This document shows, one piece after another, positions 1 through 7,726 of a DNA stretch of 40,296 bases. The notes beneath the pieces were generated by a model. The model was given only the letters and a program-made list of their open reading frames with translations, made no database searches and was not told where the DNA came from. Both the position numbers and the translations under genes were made by a program. Every line of letters begins with the position of its first letter. The first letter of the stretch is position 1. This DNA is from Ktedonobacteraceae bacterium (lineage in GTDB: Bacteria; Chloroflexota; Ktedonobacteria; Ktedonobacterales; Ktedonobacteraceae): NCBI GenBank assembly GCA_019243675.1, contig JAFATZ010000366.1, positions 1 to 40,296 on the forward strand, given 5' to 3'.

Positions 1-38
1 TCAATAAAGGATTTATTCTTCAAGCGGAAGAGGATATA

Positions 39-368
39 ATGGCAGATACTTACATTGACGTAACAAGCGAGGACTTTGCCGAGAAAGTACTCAATGCGGC
101 AGAGATGGTCATCGTTAACTTTTCGATAGAGAACAGTAGCGCATGCCAGATTTTGGAACCAGAATTTGTAGCGATTAGCAAAGAATACCAAGGACGTATT
201 ACGTTTGCGAGGGTAAACTTGGAGGGGCAGGAAGCGCTTAGTCAACAGTGGAATATTGATGGCATTCCAACGCTTATTTTCTTCAAGGGTGGCAGAGAAC
301 TGTATCGTATCAGGGGTATCGTGATGCGTGACAAGTTGCGTCGCCAGATTGAGGGCATCCTATTATAA
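39..368 (+). CDS. Thioredoxin-fold protein with a single active-site cysteine
   Basis: A 109-residue protein with the length and layout of a thioredoxin. A hydrophobic strand (about residues 23-28) leads into the active-site turn, and the cis-proline loop GIPTLIFFKGG (about 75-85) is intact. The usual WCGPC is replaced by NSSAC (residues 32-36), so the nucleophilic first cysteine is Ser33 and only Cys36 remains. Classical dithiol-disulfide exchange is therefore unlikely. Known single-Cys or Cys-less thioredoxin-fold proteins act as chaperones, scaffolds or monothiol redox proteins, but which applies here cannot be told. The ATG has a purine-rich site (GGAAGAGG) just upstream. It lies 22 bases before manA on the same strand and may be co-transcribed with it. 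The fold is sure; the function is not. Confidence 0.85.
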   Translation: MADTYIDVTSEDFAEKVLNAAEMVIVNFSIENSSACQILEPEFVAISKEYQGRITFARVNLEGQEALSQQWNIDGIPTLIFFKGGRELYRIRGIVMRDKLRRQIEGILL

Positions 369-390
369 ACCTAAGGTGAACATACAACAT

Positions 391-1449
391 ATGCACACTC
401 TCTACCCTCTACTGTTACAGCCCTCGCTGCATGAGACAATTTGGGGCGGTCGTAGGCTAGAGCGCGACAAATGGAAACAGCTTCCACCAGGCAATGTTGC
501 TATTGGCGAGTCGTGGGAGACGGAGATGAGTACCCTTGTTCAAAATGGTGCTTACGCTGGCCAGACACTAGGAAACCTCGTTGATCTCTTAGACAGCGAC
601 CTACTCGGTGAGCAACCGATGAGCATCTTTGGGAATCGTTTTCCTCTACTGGCCAAGTTTATCGATGCTAACTCACAACTCTCGGTACAAGTTCATCCAG
701 ACGATGCATATGCGGCACAGCACGAGGGCGGCAAGCTGGGCAAAACTGAGTTCTGGTACATTCTCGCAGCAGAGCCTGGTGCGAGTATTGTGCATGGCTT
801 CAAGTCTACTACCTCCCGTGCAGAGGTGCAGAGCGCGATTGAGCATGTGACGCTCGATAAGTTACTGCACCAGGAGATAGTCTCTGTCGGTGACGTAATC
901 TTTGTCCCTGCTGGTACCGTTCACGCTATTGGTCGTGGCGTAATGCTTTATGAACTGCAAGAGTACTCTGATATTACCTATCGCATGTATGATTATGGTC
1001 GCCTCACTGCATCGGGTAAGCCACGTGAACTGCATATTGATCGTTCACTGGATGTCTCACACTATGAAGTATCACGTCAGGTAAAGACGAAACCAGTAGT
1101 GCTAGAGGATACGCCGCTTTACATGAAGCGTTGCGTAGTTGCATGTAAGTACTTTGTGACATGCGAAGTAGTCCTGAGAACTTCGGGCAGTACTCAAGGG
1201 TCTCTAGCAGGCAAAACTGCAAGCAGTTGTATCATTCTTTCCTCGCTTGGAGCAGAGTTACAGGTGCAGTATGGTACGTCGTTGCGACACAGCGAAGCAT
1301 TATCGCGGGGACAAACGATGGTACTGCCAGCAGCACTAGGCAACTATCGCATCGAGGGCAACGGCAACTTTCTCTTGTCTTATGTGCCAGAGTCTAGAGA
1401 TGAGGCATGGATGTACTGGAAGACGAGAAACGAACTATTTGATCTTTAG
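391..1449 (+). CDS. manA: Mannose-6-phosphate isomerase, class I
   Basis: Interconverts mannose 6-phosphate and fructose 6-phosphate in the cytoplasm, feeding GDP-mannose and sugar-nucleotide synthesis. The 352-residue product carries the cupin zinc site of type I enzymes: QVHPDD (Gln100, His102), GKTEFWY (Glu120) and PAGTVHAIG (His178), followed by the conserved stretch ELQEYSDITYRMYDYGR. An open frame extends upstream to 328, but that would overlap the thioredoxin gene. The ATG at 391 has AAGGTGAA about 10 bases ahead and begins the usual family sequence (LYPLLLQPSLHETIWGG), so this start is preferred. The stop overlaps the convergent dksA-like stop by four bases. The nucleotidyltransferase/mutase-like fusion at 26233 could act later in the same sugar pathway, though it is far away. 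Length and motifs match the short Bacillus-type enzyme. Confidence 0.93.
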   Translation: MHTLYPLLLQPSLHETIWGGRRLERDKWKQLPPGNVAIGESWETEMSTLVQNGAYAGQTLGNLVDLLDSDLLGEQPMSIFGNRFPLLAKFIDANSQLSVQVHPDDAYAAQHEGGKLGKTEFWYILAAEPGASIVHGFKSTTSRAEVQSAIEHVTLDKLLHQEIVSVGDVIFVPAGTVHAIGRGVMLYELQEYSDITYRMYDYGRLTASGKPRELHIDRSLDVSHYEVSRQVKTKPVVLEDTPLYMKRCVVACKYFVTCEVVLRTSGSTQGSLAGKTASSCIILSSLGAELQVQYGTSLRHSEALSRGQTMVLPAALGNYRIEGNGNFLLSYVPESRDEAWMYWKTRNELFDL

Positions 1450-1844
1450 TCCGTGTCAGCGTCGTACAACTCCTCGCGACTGAGGTTCCTTCGTTCGAGT
1501 TGCTCCTCATGTTTCACACATCGGGCTACCCAAGGCATCGCCTCCAGTCGCTTCTCGGGTATCGGCTTCCCATCGACGACACATTTCCCATACGTTCCCT
1601 GTTCTATGCGTTTGAGCGCCTGCTCCACCTCGGTCAGCAATGCTTGCTCGTTCACCTTTAGTGATTGTTCTTGTTGCATTTCCAGAAAATCGACGGCTGT
1701 GTCCTCAAAATCCTGAGGGCCTTCGCTGATCTCAACAGGATCAGTTGGCGTAGGAGTCGCTTGAGTCAAACCCGCTATCTGTTCTTGTAATTCTCTCTGT
1801 TTGGCCTGCAAACGTTCTTTCATGCGCGCTATATCAATCGCCAT
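1446..1844 (-). CDS. DksA/TraR family protein with a C-D-C-H zinc-finger variant
   Basis: A 132-residue protein with an N-terminal charged helix (about 1-30), an acidic middle segment and a C-terminal finger of the DksA/TraR type (about 84-113). Members bind RNA polymerase through the secondary channel and modulate transcription, often with ppGpp. The four-cysteine finger is altered: Cys88-x2-Asp91 and Cys109-x2-His112, with the surrounding GKPIPEKRLEAMPWVARC retained. A C/D/C/H site could still bind zinc, or the finger may hold its fold without metal. It lies 14 bases after the small membrane protein and probably ends the amino-acid operon. AAGGAT stands 11 bases before the ATG. The family is clear; whether it is a true DksA functional equivalent is not. 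Confidence 0.85.
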   Translation of the reverse strand: MAIDIARMKERLQAKQRELQEQIAGLTQATPTPTDPVEISEGPQDFEDTAVDFLEMQQEQSLKVNEQALLTEVEQALKRIEQGTYGKCVVDGKPIPEKRLEAMPWVARCVKHEEQLERRNLSREELYDADTD

Positions 1845-1858
1845 ATTTTTTCATATCC

Positions 1859-2290
1859 TTACTCTCGACGACGCTTTTTGCGCTCCTGCTCTAAATCGGT
1901 GACAATGGAACCTTCGACGATTGGCCTCTCTGACTCGGGATCAACAGATGAAGAGGAGCGACGATAGGGATCAAAGCTCCGCTGCATACGATGTACCTCT
2001 GCTATTGTGCGCGAGATAGAGGTAGCCACTGTGCAGAGCAAGAGAGCTACATAGAGGATGCCCCATAGCGCGAGACCGACTAGCAGCGTAATTACACCAC
2101 CTACAACCCCGTTGGCTATACCATAAGAGCGGCCATTGATATATGCCTCGTAGATAACCATAGCCCCAATGGGCAACCAGAAGTAGCGCACCAGCACTTG
2201 TAGCAGCCAGTACATAAAGTAGAATACGGCCCTCACTGGATCAGAGGGCATGTGCCAGTCGGGTAACAACTTTGGTCTATCTCTACTCAC
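1859..2290 (-). CDS. Small membrane protein of unknown function
   Basis: A 143-residue protein not recognised as a named family. It has a short polar start, a hydrophobic segment at about residues 20-47 (AVFYFMYWLLQVLVRYFWLP and onward) and a second at about 62-90, separated by a glycine-rich turn, so one hairpin of two membrane helices is likely. The C-terminal 45 residues are highly charged and end in a basic run (ERKKRRRE), probably cytoplasmic. It sits between thrC (32 bases upstream) and the dksA-like gene (14 bases downstream) on the same strand, which argues for co-transcription, but nothing ties it to threonine synthesis. Confidence 0.75.
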   Translation of the reverse strand: MSRDRPKLLPDWHMPSDPVRAVFYFMYWLLQVLVRYFWLPIGAMVIYEAYINGRSYGIANGVVGGVITLLVGLALWGILYVALLLCTVATSISRTIAEVHRMQRSFDPYRRSSSSVDPESERPIVEGSIVTDLEQERKKRRRE

Positions 2291-2322
2291 GTCACCGTTC
2301 TTTACACGAGTACTTTTGTTGC

Positions 2323-3762
2323 TCAGCTTAATACTGCTCTCACAGCATCGATGTGTGGTTCAACGACAACGCTACCAATCTCCTGTGCAATGCCAGTGAC
2401 ACTATCCTTGAGCAGATTGCCAGTGAGCACGCCGACCACACGATCATTACCCTTGATAATACCACGGGCAACAAGCTTATGCACACCGGCCAGCGTTGCG
2501 GCTGAAGCGGGTTCACAGCCGATGCCAGCGCGATCAATTACCCCCTTGGCCGCCAGAATCTCTTCATCGCTTACTTCTTCCACGACGCCATCACTCATTT
2601 CGATGACATGCCTTGCTCGCGCATAACTTACGGGATTGCCGATTTTGATAGCGGAAGCAACAGTGTGCGGCTCTACTACTTCTCGAGATGCGAAACTGCT
2701 CATAAAACTGCGGTAGAAGGGATTGGCTCCTGCCGCTTGAATCGAGGCGATACGTGGTATGCGCCCGATGAGTGAGAGCCGATATGCTTGCTGAAGAGCT
2801 TTTCCTATAGCTGAAGTATTGCCGAGATTGCCTGCTGGCAGCACCAACCAGTCAGGAGCATCCCAGTCGAGCTGCTGCAGCAGTTCAAAAGCTATGGCCT
2901 TCTGCCCCTCGATACGGAAAGGATTGAGGGAATTGAGTAGGTAGATGCTTAACTCGTCGCATACCTGCTCGACTAGGCGCATAGCGTCGTCAAAGTCGCC
3001 TCGAACCTGAATGGTTGTAGCACCATACGCCAGGGATTGGGCCAACTTACCAGGGGCAACACTCCCAGCGGGTAGAAAGACAATACTGCGCATTCCGGCC
3101 TGCGCTGCGTATGAGGCCAGAGAGGCGGAGGTATTTCCAGTTGAGGCACAAGCAACCGCCTTAGCCCCCAGTAGGTTGGCCATAGTTATGCCAACAGTCA
3201 TGCCTCGGTCTTTGAAGCTACCAGTAGGATTTTCCCCCTCGTGCTTCAAGAAGAAGTCCTCTAAACCAGCATAGAGACCAATTTGTCTGTGGCCAGGACG
3301 ATCTGAACCACAATTAGCTGTGCCGACGGGATAGAGTCCAGTATTGCCTTCCGGTCTACTCACGACGAAGCGTTCGGGAAGCGGTAGAACAAGTTCACGA
3401 TAGCGCCAGACGCCACTGGCATCGAGCAGTGCATTTCCTCTACGGCTTGGCCAAGTAGCAAGACGTGAGGCACGTTCGTCAAAAAGTCGCTGCCAGGAGG
3501 CGCTACCTGTGGCAGCATCGGGGGTATTATCTAGCTGTTGACTTGACGAGGACACCTCGGCATCGAGCACACCCCCGCAATTGCAGCGGTAACGTGGCAG
3601 GGACATGACTTGCCCACCCTCTATCATGGGATAGAGGGCTGAGCATTCAACGCAACGCAAAGAGATTGACGATAATCCACTTAGTTCATCGGACTGCAAC
3701 TCTTTTCTCCCCACGCTCATCTTCCTCCGGTCTGGCTGGAGACCAGCAGAATTGATCGCCAT
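2323..3762 (-). CDS. thrC: Threonine synthase
   Basis: PLP enzyme converting O-phosphohomoserine to threonine, the last step of the pathway. The 479-residue product has an N-terminal zinc-ribbon-like segment (Cys37-x2-Cys40 and Cys60-x-Cys62), then the PLP-lysine motif ENPTGSFKDRG with Lys184, the glycine-rich phosphate loop (ACASTGNTSASLASYAA) and LPAGNLGNTSAIGKA. This is the long, ribbon-bearing form seen in many bacteria and archaea. The start is uncertain. The first ATG (3762) has GGGAG 12 bases ahead. A second ATG (3720, residue 15) has GGAGG only 3 bases ahead. Either start overlaps the 3' end of thrB (77 or 35 bases), which suggests translational coupling. With thrB it completes homoserine-to-threonine conversion. 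Confidence 0.95.
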   Translation of the reverse strand: MAINSAGLQPDRRKMSVGRKELQSDELSGLSSISLRCVECSALYPMIEGGQVMSLPRYRCNCGGVLDAEVSSSSQQLDNTPDAATGSASWQRLFDERASRLATWPSRRGNALLDASGVWRYRELVLPLPERFVVSRPEGNTGLYPVGTANCGSDRPGHRQIGLYAGLEDFFLKHEGENPTGSFKDRGMTVGITMANLLGAKAVACASTGNTSASLASYAAQAGMRSIVFLPAGSVAPGKLAQSLAYGATTIQVRGDFDDAMRLVEQVCDELSIYLLNSLNPFRIEGQKAIAFELLQQLDWDAPDWLVLPAGNLGNTSAIGKALQQAYRLSLIGRIPRIASIQAAGANPFYRSFMSSFASREVVEPHTVASAIKIGNPVSYARARHVIEMSDGVVEEVSDEEILAAKGVIDRAGIGCEPASAATLAGVHKLVARGIIKGNDRVVGVLTGNLLKDSVTGIAQEIGSVVVEPHIDAVRAVLS

Positions 3763-4738
3763 ATCTCGCGCTTACTCCCTTTCTTGTACGACGGCGTGCG
3801 CGAATGACCCGTGCGCCGTTTTGATCAGCTCGTAAAATTTTGCCAGTACCAGAAATACCTGCCGCACGAGCAGTCTCTTGCATGGCATGCAGTACCCCGT
3901 GAAAATGAGAACTAGTGAGAGCAATCAAGGATGAGCCACCACCAGAAAGACAAGCACCGTGGGCACCTGCCGCAATCGCAGCATCAATGATATCAGGCAT
4001 TGCAGGGAAAAGTGCTTGGCGGTATGGCTGGTGGAGGCGGTCCCTCATCGCTTCGCCAATCAACTCATAACGTCCTGTTTGCAATGCAGTAAGCAGCAAT
4101 GCCACACGCCCTGTATTGAAGGTCACATCCGCTTTGGAATAGCTGGCGGGCAGCAGTTTTCGTCCCGCCACCGTGTCCATCGGGAATGAAGGAGTGAAGA
4201 TGACGGCTTTGAGAACGTCTGGGAAGGGTGTTTTGATCGCGTGAATCTGCCCGTCTACATGGGTAGTGGCAACAAGGCCGCCAAGCAAGGCCGGAGCAAC
4301 ATTATCTGGATGATTACCAGCTTCGGCCTCAACTGCCAGAGCTAATAACTCCTCTTTGGGCATGTGTTTGCCACGTAGATGCAACAACTCATTGGCAGCC
4401 ATTAATCCCCCTACTACTGCAGTGGCACTACTGCCCAGTCCGCAGCCGGGAGGAATATTAATCGACATGCGGATACGCACAGCAGGCAGTTTCACCCGAC
4501 AGTGTTCAAAGAGTAGAGCAAAAGAGCGAAAGAACAGATTGTCCGGTCCGCTCGACAGGTCCTGACCTAGGACACCATGTATTGCAATGGTAGGCTGGAA
4601 TGGGTCAGAGCCGCCTTCTTCTACTTCAAAGCGATTATACAATTGTAATGCCAGACCTAGACTATCAAAGCCGGGACCGAGATTAGCCGAGGTAGCGGGC
4701 GTGAGAACAGTAACTGAGACAGGTAATACCAGGGCCAT
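3686..4738 (-). CDS. thrB: Homoserine kinase (GHMP family)
   Basis: Phosphorylates homoserine with ATP to O-phosphohomoserine, the substrate of threonine synthase encoded immediately downstream. GHMP-kinase signatures are complete: the N-terminal PATSANLGPGFDSLGLAL (about 14-31), the ATP loop IPPGCGLGSSATAVVGG (about 95-111) and the C-terminal GACLSGGGSSLIAL. The protein is 350 residues, about 35 longer than usual. The extra C-terminus is basic and then acidic, and is encoded where the gene runs into thrC, so it may be a by-product of the overlap. A purine-rich GGCAGGTAG precedes the ATG. The upstream spacer of 132 bases contains the large hairpin that also covers the end of leuA. Confidence 0.95.
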   Translation of the reverse strand: MALVLPVSVTVLTPATSANLGPGFDSLGLALQLYNRFEVEEGGSDPFQPTIAIHGVLGQDLSSGPDNLFFRSFALLFEHCRVKLPAVRIRMSINIPPGCGLGSSATAVVGGLMAANELLHLRGKHMPKEELLALAVEAEAGNHPDNVAPALLGGLVATTHVDGQIHAIKTPFPDVLKAVIFTPSFPMDTVAGRKLLPASYSKADVTFNTGRVALLLTALQTGRYELIGEAMRDRLHQPYRQALFPAMPDIIDAAIAAGAHGACLSGGGSSLIALTSSHFHGVLHAMQETARAAGISGTGKILRADQNGARVIRARRRTRKGVSARYGDQFCWSPARPEEDERGEKRVAVR

Positions 4739-4808
4739 CTGCGGCTACCTGCCTTTCTGATGAAGAGTGCATAGCTCATCCTTTCTTGAGAACAACTGGC
4801 AGTAAGAA

Positions 4809-4895
4809 CATGCGGGAATACCCCCGCCGCCGTTTAACTGACAGTAAGGGGAGCGGTCCCCTATTGTCAGTTAAATGGCGGCAGGAGTTCCCATG
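4809..4895. repeat. Long imperfect inverted repeat covering the leuA stop codon
   Basis: Bases 4826-4843 pair with 4865-4882 (18 pairs including one G-U), then 4847-4852 with 4857-4862 around a four-base loop. Weaker matching continues outward to CATG on both sides (4809 and 4895). The right arm encodes the last residues of LeuA (PAAI) and its TAA. No run of Ts follows on either strand, so it does not look like a standard intrinsic terminator. It could be a processing or retroregulatory hairpin between leuA and thrB, or a palindromic repeat that has inserted there. Confidence 0.8.
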
Positions 4896-6049
4896 CCGTC
4901 CTGTGCGATATAGATCAGGTCAGCATCGGTAACGTGCTTTTTGTGATCAGCGAGTTCGACGAAACGACGATAAGCGACTCTAAGCTGTTCGGCATTTAAC
5001 TTATGCCCCAACTGGCGCAGACGTGCATCGAGGCCATGACGGCCTGAATGCTTGCCCAGCACCAGCCGAGTATCGGCCCACCCCACCGACTGAGGCGTCA
5101 TGATTTCATACGTTAGGGGGTTCTTGAGCATACCATCTTGGTGAATACCGGCTTCGTGAGCGAAGGCATTCGCACCCACGACGGCTTTATTGGGCTGCAC
5201 TGGAATGCTGGTCAAGCGGCTTACTAACTGGCTCGCGGCAAGAAACTCGTTGGACTGTATGCGTGTATCAACGCCGCCAAAGCAGTCGGGACGTGTGCGC
5301 AGGGCCATGACAACCTCTTCCACTGCTGTGTTACCTGCACGCTCGCCAAGTCCGTTGATCGTTACCTCAACTTGCCGCGCTCCGGCTTTAATAGCAGCAA
5401 GCGTATTGGCCGTCGCCAGCCCGAGATCGTTGTGGCAGTGGGCACTCATGGTCACATGCTCTATGCCAGGTACCCGTTGGCGTAGATAGCAGAAGAGGGC
5501 CTCGTATTCATGCGGTAGAGTATAGCCGACAGTATCGGGAATATTTACAGTGGTGGCCCCAGCTTGGATGGCGATTTCAAAGACACGACAGAGGTAATCC
5601 CAATCGCTCCTGGTAGCATCTTCTGCGGAAAACTCTATAGTAGCACAGAGATTGCGCGCATAAGTGACCATGGCTTTGACGCGCTCAAGCGCATCCTCCT
5701 GGCTGAGGCCTAGTTTGTGCTTAAGATGGATGTCAGAGGTGGCAAGAAACACATGGATTACTGGTTGTTCGGCTTCGCGTACAGCCTCCCAAGCAGCATC
5801 AATATCATTGATATTTGCGCGCGCAAGGCCAGCAACTGCGACACCATACACACGCTGGGCAATCGCTTTGACTGCCGCAAGGTCTCCTGGCGAGGCCGCC
5901 GGGAAACCTGCTTCAATGATGTCTACGTTGAGACGCACAAGCTGCTCAGCGACGAGCAGTTTCTCTTCCGTAGTCATCGTAGCCCCTGGTGACTGTTCAC
6001 CATCACGCAGTGTCGTGTCAAAAATCTTTACTACCGCAGGGTCTCCCAT
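4871..6049 (-). CDS. leuA: 2-isopropylmalate synthase lacking the C-terminal regulatory domain
   Basis: Condenses acetyl-CoA with 2-oxoisovalerate, the first committed step to leucine. The 392-residue product has the DRE-TIM barrel signatures [13 protein letters not shown] (near the N-terminus), SAHCHNDLG with the metal-binding HxH, and GLGERAGN. The connecting segment is also present ([20 protein letters not shown]). It then stops after [13 protein letters not shown] and a few residues. The roughly 120-residue leucine-binding LeuA dimer domain of the usual 510-residue enzyme is missing, so leucine feedback through that domain is not expected. An upstream ATG (6079) is possible, but 6049 has a perfect AGGAGG 10 bases ahead (6060-6065). 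The last codons and the TAA lie in one arm of a long hairpin. Homocitrate or citramalate synthase activity cannot be excluded by eye, but ilvBNC next door favours LeuA. Confidence 0.88.
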   Translation of the reverse strand: MGDPAVVKIFDTTLRDGEQSPGATMTTEEKLLVAEQLVRLNVDIIEAGFPAASPGDLAAVKAIAQRVYGVAVAGLARANINDIDAAWEAVREAEQPVIHVFLATSDIHLKHKLGLSQEDALERVKAMVTYARNLCATIEFSAEDATRSDWDYLCRVFEIAIQAGATTVNIPDTVGYTLPHEYEALFCYLRQRVPGIEHVTMSAHCHNDLGLATANTLAAIKAGARQVEVTINGLGERAGNTAVEEVVMALRTRPDCFGGVDTRIQSNEFLAASQLVSRLTSIPVQPNKAVVGANAFAHEAGIHQDGMLKNPLTYEIMTPQSVGWADTRLVLGKHSGRHGLDARLRQLGHKLNAEQLRVAYRRFVELADHKKHVTDADLIYIAQDGMGTPAAI

Positions 6050-6109
6050 GTTTGTATTTCCTCCTATGATATCATGCAAGGAGACGACTATCCTGGTCGT
6101 CTCGCTTCA

Positions 6110-7159
6110 CTACTTCATTGTATTTGCATTCTTCTCGGCAACTTCTGTCTGGTCAGTTTTCTTCTGATCTGGATTCAACCAAGGCATCATAGAACGCAGT
6201 TCACGACCAACATGCTCAATCTGGTGCTGTTGGTTGGCACGTCGCATAGCGTAGAAACTAGGACGACCAGCCTGATTTTCGAGAATCCAGCGACTAGCAA
6301 AACTGCCGTCCTGAATCTCGTGTAATATCTTGCGCATCTCTGCGCGCACACGTTCATCAATCAAGCGCGGACCTGAGACATAGTCACCGAACTCGGCAGT
6401 ATCGCTCACCGAATAGCGCATGTAGCTCATACCGCCTTGGTACATCAAATCAACGATCAACTTCACTTCGTGCATACACTCAAAGTAGGCGAGTTCTGGC
6501 TGATAACCAGCCTCCACGAGGGTTTCAAAGCCAGCCTTGATTAACGAAGTGAGGCCCCCACAAAGCACCGACTGTTCACCGAAGAGGTCGGTCTCGGTTT
6601 CTTCAGCAATAGTAGTACGCAACACACCCGCCCTCGTGCAGCCAACAGCACGAGCGTATGCAAGGGTCAGAGCTTCAGCATTGCCAGTTGCATCCTGATG
6701 AATAGCGAAGAGGGCTGGTACGCCTACTCCGTCTGTGAAAAGACGGCGCATCATATGGCCAGGAGCCTTCGGTGCTACCATAGCAACATCAATACTTGCT
6801 GATGGCACTATCTGTGCGTAATGTAGGCTAAAGCCATGGGCCGTCATCAGCATCTTGCCAGGTGCCAGTCCGGGTTTGATGTCGTGCTCAAAGACTTCAC
6901 GATGATGTTGGTCGGGAATAAGCATCATGATCACGTCGGCCTGTTCAGCGGCTTTGGCAGGTGTCATGACGGGTACTCCGGCAGCTTCTGCTCGCTCTCG
7001 ACTCTTGCTTCCTGCTGGTAGACCAACAACGACATCACAGCCATTGTCACGCATATTGAGGGCATGAGCATGGCCCTGACTGCCATAGCCAATGACTGCA
7101 ATTCGCTTCTGTTGCATGAGTTCCAGATTTGCATCTGCATCATAGTAAATAGTGGTCAT
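6110..7159 (-). CDS. ilvC: Ketol-acid reductoisomerase, class I
   Basis: Converts acetolactate or acetohydroxybutyrate to the dihydroxy acids of valine and isoleucine synthesis using NADPH and Mg2+. The 349-residue product is of class I length. The Rossmann motif IGYGSQGHA lies at about 23-31, followed by a GSKSRERA loop (NADPH-type). The knotted C-terminal domain carries [37 protein letters not shown] and [12 protein letters not shown] with the metal-binding acids. The ATG overlaps the ilvN stop (ATGA), which indicates translational coupling. The C-terminal tail after the usual end is short and charged. leuA follows after 60 bases. Confidence 0.97.
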   Translation of the reverse strand: MTTIYYDADANLELMQQKRIAVIGYGSQGHAHALNMRDNGCDVVVGLPAGSKSRERAEAAGVPVMTPAKAAEQADVIMMLIPDQHHREVFEHDIKPGLAPGKMLMTAHGFSLHYAQIVPSASIDVAMVAPKAPGHMMRRLFTDGVGVPALFAIHQDATGNAEALTLAYARAVGCTRAGVLRTTIAEETETDLFGEQSVLCGGLTSLIKAGFETLVEAGYQPELAYFECMHEVKLIVDLMYQGGMSYMRYSVSDTAEFGDYVSGPRLIDERVRAEMRKILHEIQDGSFASRWILENQAGRPSFYAMRRANQQHQIEHVGRELRSMMPWLNPDQKKTDQTEVAEKNANTMK

Positions 7160-7725
7160 AGTGAAATTTCTTCCTCCATATCTGCAGAACTTTGACGTGT
7201 TATTGCAATATTACCAGAGCGAGCAAGCTCACAAATGCCATACTGCTCCAGCAGTGTGATCAGTTCGTCTATCTTCTCTTTACTTGCGGTCACCTCTAAT
7301 AGAACTGTCTCTGGTGTGCTGTCAATAACGTGAGCACCGAAAAGACGACCACTCTCGATAATTTCGTTACGTGTTGTGATACTACTGTTGATCTTAATGA
7401 GAGCTAATTCACGCATCACAGAGTGTTGCCGGGTTACATTCTCTGCTTGCCGTACATCGACCAGTTTGCGCAACTGTTCCAGGAGATGATCGACAGCTAC
7501 ATCTGAGTCGGTCACTTGGGCGGTCACACGTATCACCCCTGGCCGTTCACTGCCTACGAGGGCAAGTGTCTGTGTGCTCGCACGACGACGGCGTAGTAAT
7601 CCCACGACGCGGTCAACCGCTCCTGGACGGTCATCGACCAGAATGATCAAGGTATAGGTGCGCTCTTTACCTTGGGGCACACTACTTTGAGCTGCACGCT
7701 CAATAGGGGCAATAGAATGCGTCAT
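7156..7725 (-). CDS. ilvN: Acetolactate synthase, regulatory small subunit
   Basis: Regulatory subunit that activates the IlvB catalytic subunit and mediates valine feedback. The 189-residue length fits the two-domain small subunit. It has an N-terminal ACT domain (about 23-95, containing [17 protein letters not shown]) and a second domain (about 100-180, [11 protein letters not shown] through [16 protein letters not shown]). A polar extension of about 20 residues precedes the ACT domain. It starts one base after the ilvB stop and overlaps ilvC by four bases, so ilvB-ilvN-ilvC are tightly coupled. Confidence 0.95.
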   Translation of the reverse strand: MTHSIAPIERAAQSSVPQGKERTYTLIILVDDRPGAVDRVVGLLRRRRASTQTLALVGSERPGVIRVTAQVTDSDVAVDHLLEQLRKLVDVRQAENVTRQHSVMRELALIKINSSITTRNEIIESGRLFGAHVIDSTPETVLLEVTASKEKIDELITLLEQYGICELARSGNIAITRQSSADMEEEISL

Positions 7726-7726
7726 G

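Noticed and set aside
5664-6167. Plus-strand 167-codon frame across leuA
   Set aside because: Shadow of leuA; Ser/Arg-rich composition typical of an antisense frame.
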